Positions 41,501-42,702 of a stretch of 42,702 nucleotides of DNA are shown piece after piece. The first letter of the stretch is position 1. Every line of letters begins with the position of its first letter. The DNA is from Actinomycetes bacterium (GTDB lineage Bacteria; Actinomycetota; Actinomycetes; Propionibacteriales; Propionibacteriaceae). The stretch lies in the NCBI GenBank assembly GCA_021803025.1, contig JAJZQV010000006.1, positions 14,613 through 57,314 of the forward strand. Reading direction: 5' to 3'. A program made the position numbers and the translations under genes. Under the pieces are notes generated by a model that saw only the letters and a list, made by a program, of their open reading frames with translations, had not been told where the DNA came from and made no database searches.

Positions 41501-42450
41501 ATGCGCGCCGTACCGCTGTCGACGACGTACCGGATGCCAGGGACGGTCAGCGAGGTCTCGGCGACGTTCGTCGCGATGACCACCCGGCGGCCGGTGTGCG
41601 GCGCGAACACGCGGTGCTGCTCCGCGACGGACAGCCTCGCGTACAGCGGCAGCACCTCGGTGAAGCGAAGGTTGCGCGCGGCGATGGCATCGGACGCGTC
41701 GCGGATCTCGCGCTCACCCGAGCAGAACACGAGGACGTCTCCGTCACCGGCCGCCTGGAGCTCGACGACGGCGTCGCAGATCGCCTCGGCGAGGTCGCGG
41801 TCGTCAGCGGGCGGGACGGGACGGGTCCGCGGGGGCTCGTCCTCGTCGGAGACGGCGCCGTCGTCGCGTACGGGTCGGTAGCGGATCTCCACCGGGTACG
41901 TGCGGCCGGACACCTCGACGATCGGCGCGTCGCCGAAGTGCTGCGCGAATCGCGACGTGTCGATCGTGGCACTCGTCACGATGACCTTGAGGTCGGGCCG
42001 TCGGGGCAGGAGCTGTGCGAGATAGCCGAGCAGGAAGTCGATGTTGAGGCTCCGCTCGTGGGCCTCGTCGACGATGATCGTGTCGTAGGCGCGCAGCTCG
42101 CGGTCGTGGGCGATCTCGGCCAGGAGGATGCCGTCCGTCATGACCTTGACCTGCGTACGCCTCCCTGTCTTGCGGGTGAAGCGGACCTGGTAGCCCACGA
42201 CGTCGCCCAGTTCCGTACGGGTCTCCTCGGCGATGCGCTCGGCGAGCGTCCGGGCGGCGATGCGCCGCGGCTGGGTGTGGCCGATGCTGCGCCGGCCGGC
42301 GAGGAGGCAGATCTTGGGGAGCTGGGTGGTCTTGCCGGAGCCGGTCTCACCGGCGACGACGACGACCTGGCTGCTCAGCAGCGCCGCGGCGATGTCGGGC
42401 ACGGCGGCGGCGATGGGCAGGTCAGGGGCGACGTCGAGGAATGGCTCCAT
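38569..42450 (-). CDS. hrpA: DEAH-box ATP-dependent RNA helicase HrpA
   Basis: Large DExH RNA helicase of 1293 residues, the size of HrpA. Motif I is GETGSGKTTQ (about residues 34-43), motif II is VDEAHERS, motif III is SATID, and motif VI lies in SRASADQRAGRCGR. After these come the HA2/winged-helix and OB domains, and the C-terminal DUF3418 extension that separates HrpA from shorter helicases. In other bacteria it rescues stalled ribosomes or helps mRNA processing. An in-frame 18-bp tandem repeat near residue 630 encodes GSAIAP units. The ATG has TAGGCT nine bases upstream. Confidence 0.95.
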   Translation of the reverse strand: MEPFLDVAPDLPIAAAVPDIAAALLSSQVVVVAGETGSGKTTQLPKICLLAGRRSIGHTQPRRIAARTLAERIAEETRTELGDVVGYQVRFTRKTGRRTQVKVMTDGILLAEIAHDRELRAYDTIIVDEAHERSLNIDFLLGYLAQLLPRRPDLKVIVTSATIDTSRFAQHFGDAPIVEVSGRTYPVEIRYRPVRDDGAVSDEDEPPRTRPVPPADDRDLAEAICDAVVELQAAGDGDVLVFCSGEREIRDASDAIAARNLRFTEVLPLYARLSVAEQHRVFAPHTGRRVVIATNVAETSLTVPGIRYVVDSGTARISRYSKRTKVQRLPIEPISRASADQRAGRCGRVAPGICIRLYSEADYETRPQYTEPEILRTNLASVILQMAEAELGDIVDFPFVEPPDAAQITDGLRTLTELGALEGRGTSPRLTPVGHRLARLPVDPRLGRMLVEASARGCLREVQVIVAALAIPDVKERPQDKREQADQLHRRFWGPAPGADVEQPPPDGSDFVAILRLWDYLRERRKALSGNAFRRLCRDEFLNALRVREWQDLHTQLRQICDELGLERNAEPAPADLVHTAVLSGLLSHVGLLDTRNDRTDLPARKRARLGPREYRGARGATWAIAPGSAIAPGSAIAPGSAIARTPPPLAVAYELVETTRLWARTVAAVEAEWVEAVAEHVLSRTYSEPHWSESQGAVLAYETVNLYGIPIIAGRTVQYSRIDPEEARRIFIQSALVEGRWRTRHHFVRRNASVREQAAELEERTRRRDLVVDDAAIFAFYDARVPADVVSQRHFDAWWRTKRQEDDAYLDLTLEDLVASEEADVSASGFPDWWRVGSHQLEITYVFDPGSQHDGVTIEIPVAILNQLPPAAFTWNVPGYREELATELIRSLPKQVRTAFVPAPNHAAAALAWLAQRPDVASAPSGDTAPEDIAFPDALATALRALTGTDPAGQWGDRELPPHLRATLVVVDGGKEVARGEDLAGLQTRLTATVSRTLTRVNRRAAVTGATTWSFPPLEDRLVTTTSSIEVVGYPAVRDEGSSVGVVVLDTEARARAAHAKGVRRLVQLTAPDPTTWVVSRMSNATKLQLGTSPYPTVPALLADARLRAIDSSLAALGINPWTVRDAARFGEVQVAVRERQADTMRGIVAYVGEVLARFQEVMRQLDATPPSYVVDDVREQVRNLVHAGFVLTTPDPWFDRLSRYLHAAEMRLVSYRMNPARERQSADVIADLEDEYAELAGTYPEGPLPPPVANVGWLLEELRVSLFAQQLRTAEPVSAKRVRQAMASCRR
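40520..40582. repeat. 18-bp tandem repeat inside hrpA
   Basis: GCGATCGCCGACCCGGGC occurs three times in a row (40520, 40538, 40556; the last with a final T), followed by a partial copy. It encodes six-residue repeats (GSAIAP) in a loop between the helicase core and the C-terminal extension, so copy-number change would keep the frame. Confidence 0.9.
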
Positions 42451-42459
42451 GGCCGTCCC

Positions 42460-42465
42460 AGCCTA
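42460..42465 (-). promoter_or_regulatory. -10 element of hrpA
   Basis: TAGGCT on the minus strand lies nine bases before the ATG, in the 56-bp gap after the universal stress protein gene. Confidence 0.4.
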
Positions 42466-42506
42466 CGGTCCGACGCGACCGCGACCCTCCTCGCGACCGC
42501 GCAGCC

Positions 42507-42702
42507 TCACCTCACGAGGCAGACGGGGCACAGTGCGTGCGCCAGCACACCTCGGAGCGGACCCCCGAAGGAGACACCGGTCACGGGGTGCGGGTGGATT
42601 CCGAGCACGAGAAGGTCGATGGTGCCGGTCTGGTCGACGAGCTGCTCGATCGGCATCCCCTCGAGGATCTCGCCTTCGATCTTCACGTCGGGGTAGTCGC
42701 GG
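42507..42702 (-). CDS. Universal stress protein domain, C-terminal part
   Basis: The last 65 codons of a gene that begins beyond the window. The end matches the UspA fold: a strand DLLVLGIHP, the helix-capping glycine region GVSFGGPLRGVLAHAL, and the terminal strand CPVCLVR. The usual G-x2-G-x9-G(S/T) nucleotide-binding motif is altered (no Ser/Thr pair is visible), so ATP binding is uncertain. It is upstream of hrpA on the same strand, and hrpA has its own -10 box. Confidence 0.8.
   Translation of the reverse strand, partial: RDYPDVKIEGEILEGMPIEQLVDQTGTIDLLVLGIHPHPVTGVSFGGPLRGVLAHALCPVCLVR

Overview
This is a high-GC window (roughly 70% by eye) with the gene content and order of an actinobacterial core chromosome. 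From left to right it closely follows the Mycobacterium tuberculosis Rv2674 to Rv2714 neighbourhood: msrB, a DUF3000 protein, RNase D, dxs, a TRAM rRNA methyltransferase, an APC permease, two TrkA proteins, an OB-fold protein, DUF3710, dut, DUF3093, DUF4193, sigA, sigB and PAC2. A full topoisomerase IV pair (parC/parE), SepH, DUF5998 and the DUF7455 protein point away from mycobacteria, towards Streptomyces- or Nocardioides-like lineages. A Propionibacteriales (Nocardioidaceae-like) host is my best guess, but the sequence does not prove it. No tRNA, rRNA, CRISPR array, insertion sequence with a transposase, or prophage gene was seen.

Layout. 1-5428: a stand-alone LigD-type polymerase, MsrB, the DUF3000/RNase D pair and dxs. 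5496-6925: an unknown gene under a textbook promoter with a perfect LexA (SOS) box, a five-helix membrane protein and a HIT hydrolase. 6950-14596: aconitase with an 18-bp palindrome in its promoter region, then a putative K+ module (APC permease of the KimA/TrkB type, with two divergent TrkA regulators) that also carries an RNA methyltransferase. 14606-16695: a tightly overlapping operon DUF3093-dut-DUF3710-OB-fold. 16784-22478: DUF4235, DUF4193, SepH, a rhodanese, a DUF5998/phosphodiesterase pair and an App1-type phosphatase. 22549-27779: parC and parE facing each other around a beta-carbonic anhydrase.

28027-30833 is the only accessory-looking stretch. It holds a DUF7455 gene, a frameshifted ASCH gene, an aldo/keto reductase, and two 90-bp palindromic repeats that border two gene remnants (an AbiEi/DUF559-like C-terminus and the N-terminus of a Tat-exported glycosidase-like protein). 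30834-42702 returns to core genes: sigA, an S9 oligopeptidase, sigB with stress-type promoter motifs, tesB, PAC2, an unknown protein, hrpA and the C-terminus of a universal stress protein.

Three patterns run through the window. Many start codons have a TANNNT -10 element only 6-7 nt upstream, implying leaderless transcripts. Polycistronic genes overlap by ATGA or GTGA. The palindrome CGTACG is strikingly frequent. The best leads for undescribed biology are the SOS-controlled unknown gene (5496-5915) and the paired palindromic repeats with their broken genes (29615-30060). All functions are inferred from sequence motifs and remembered family features; no database search was possible.
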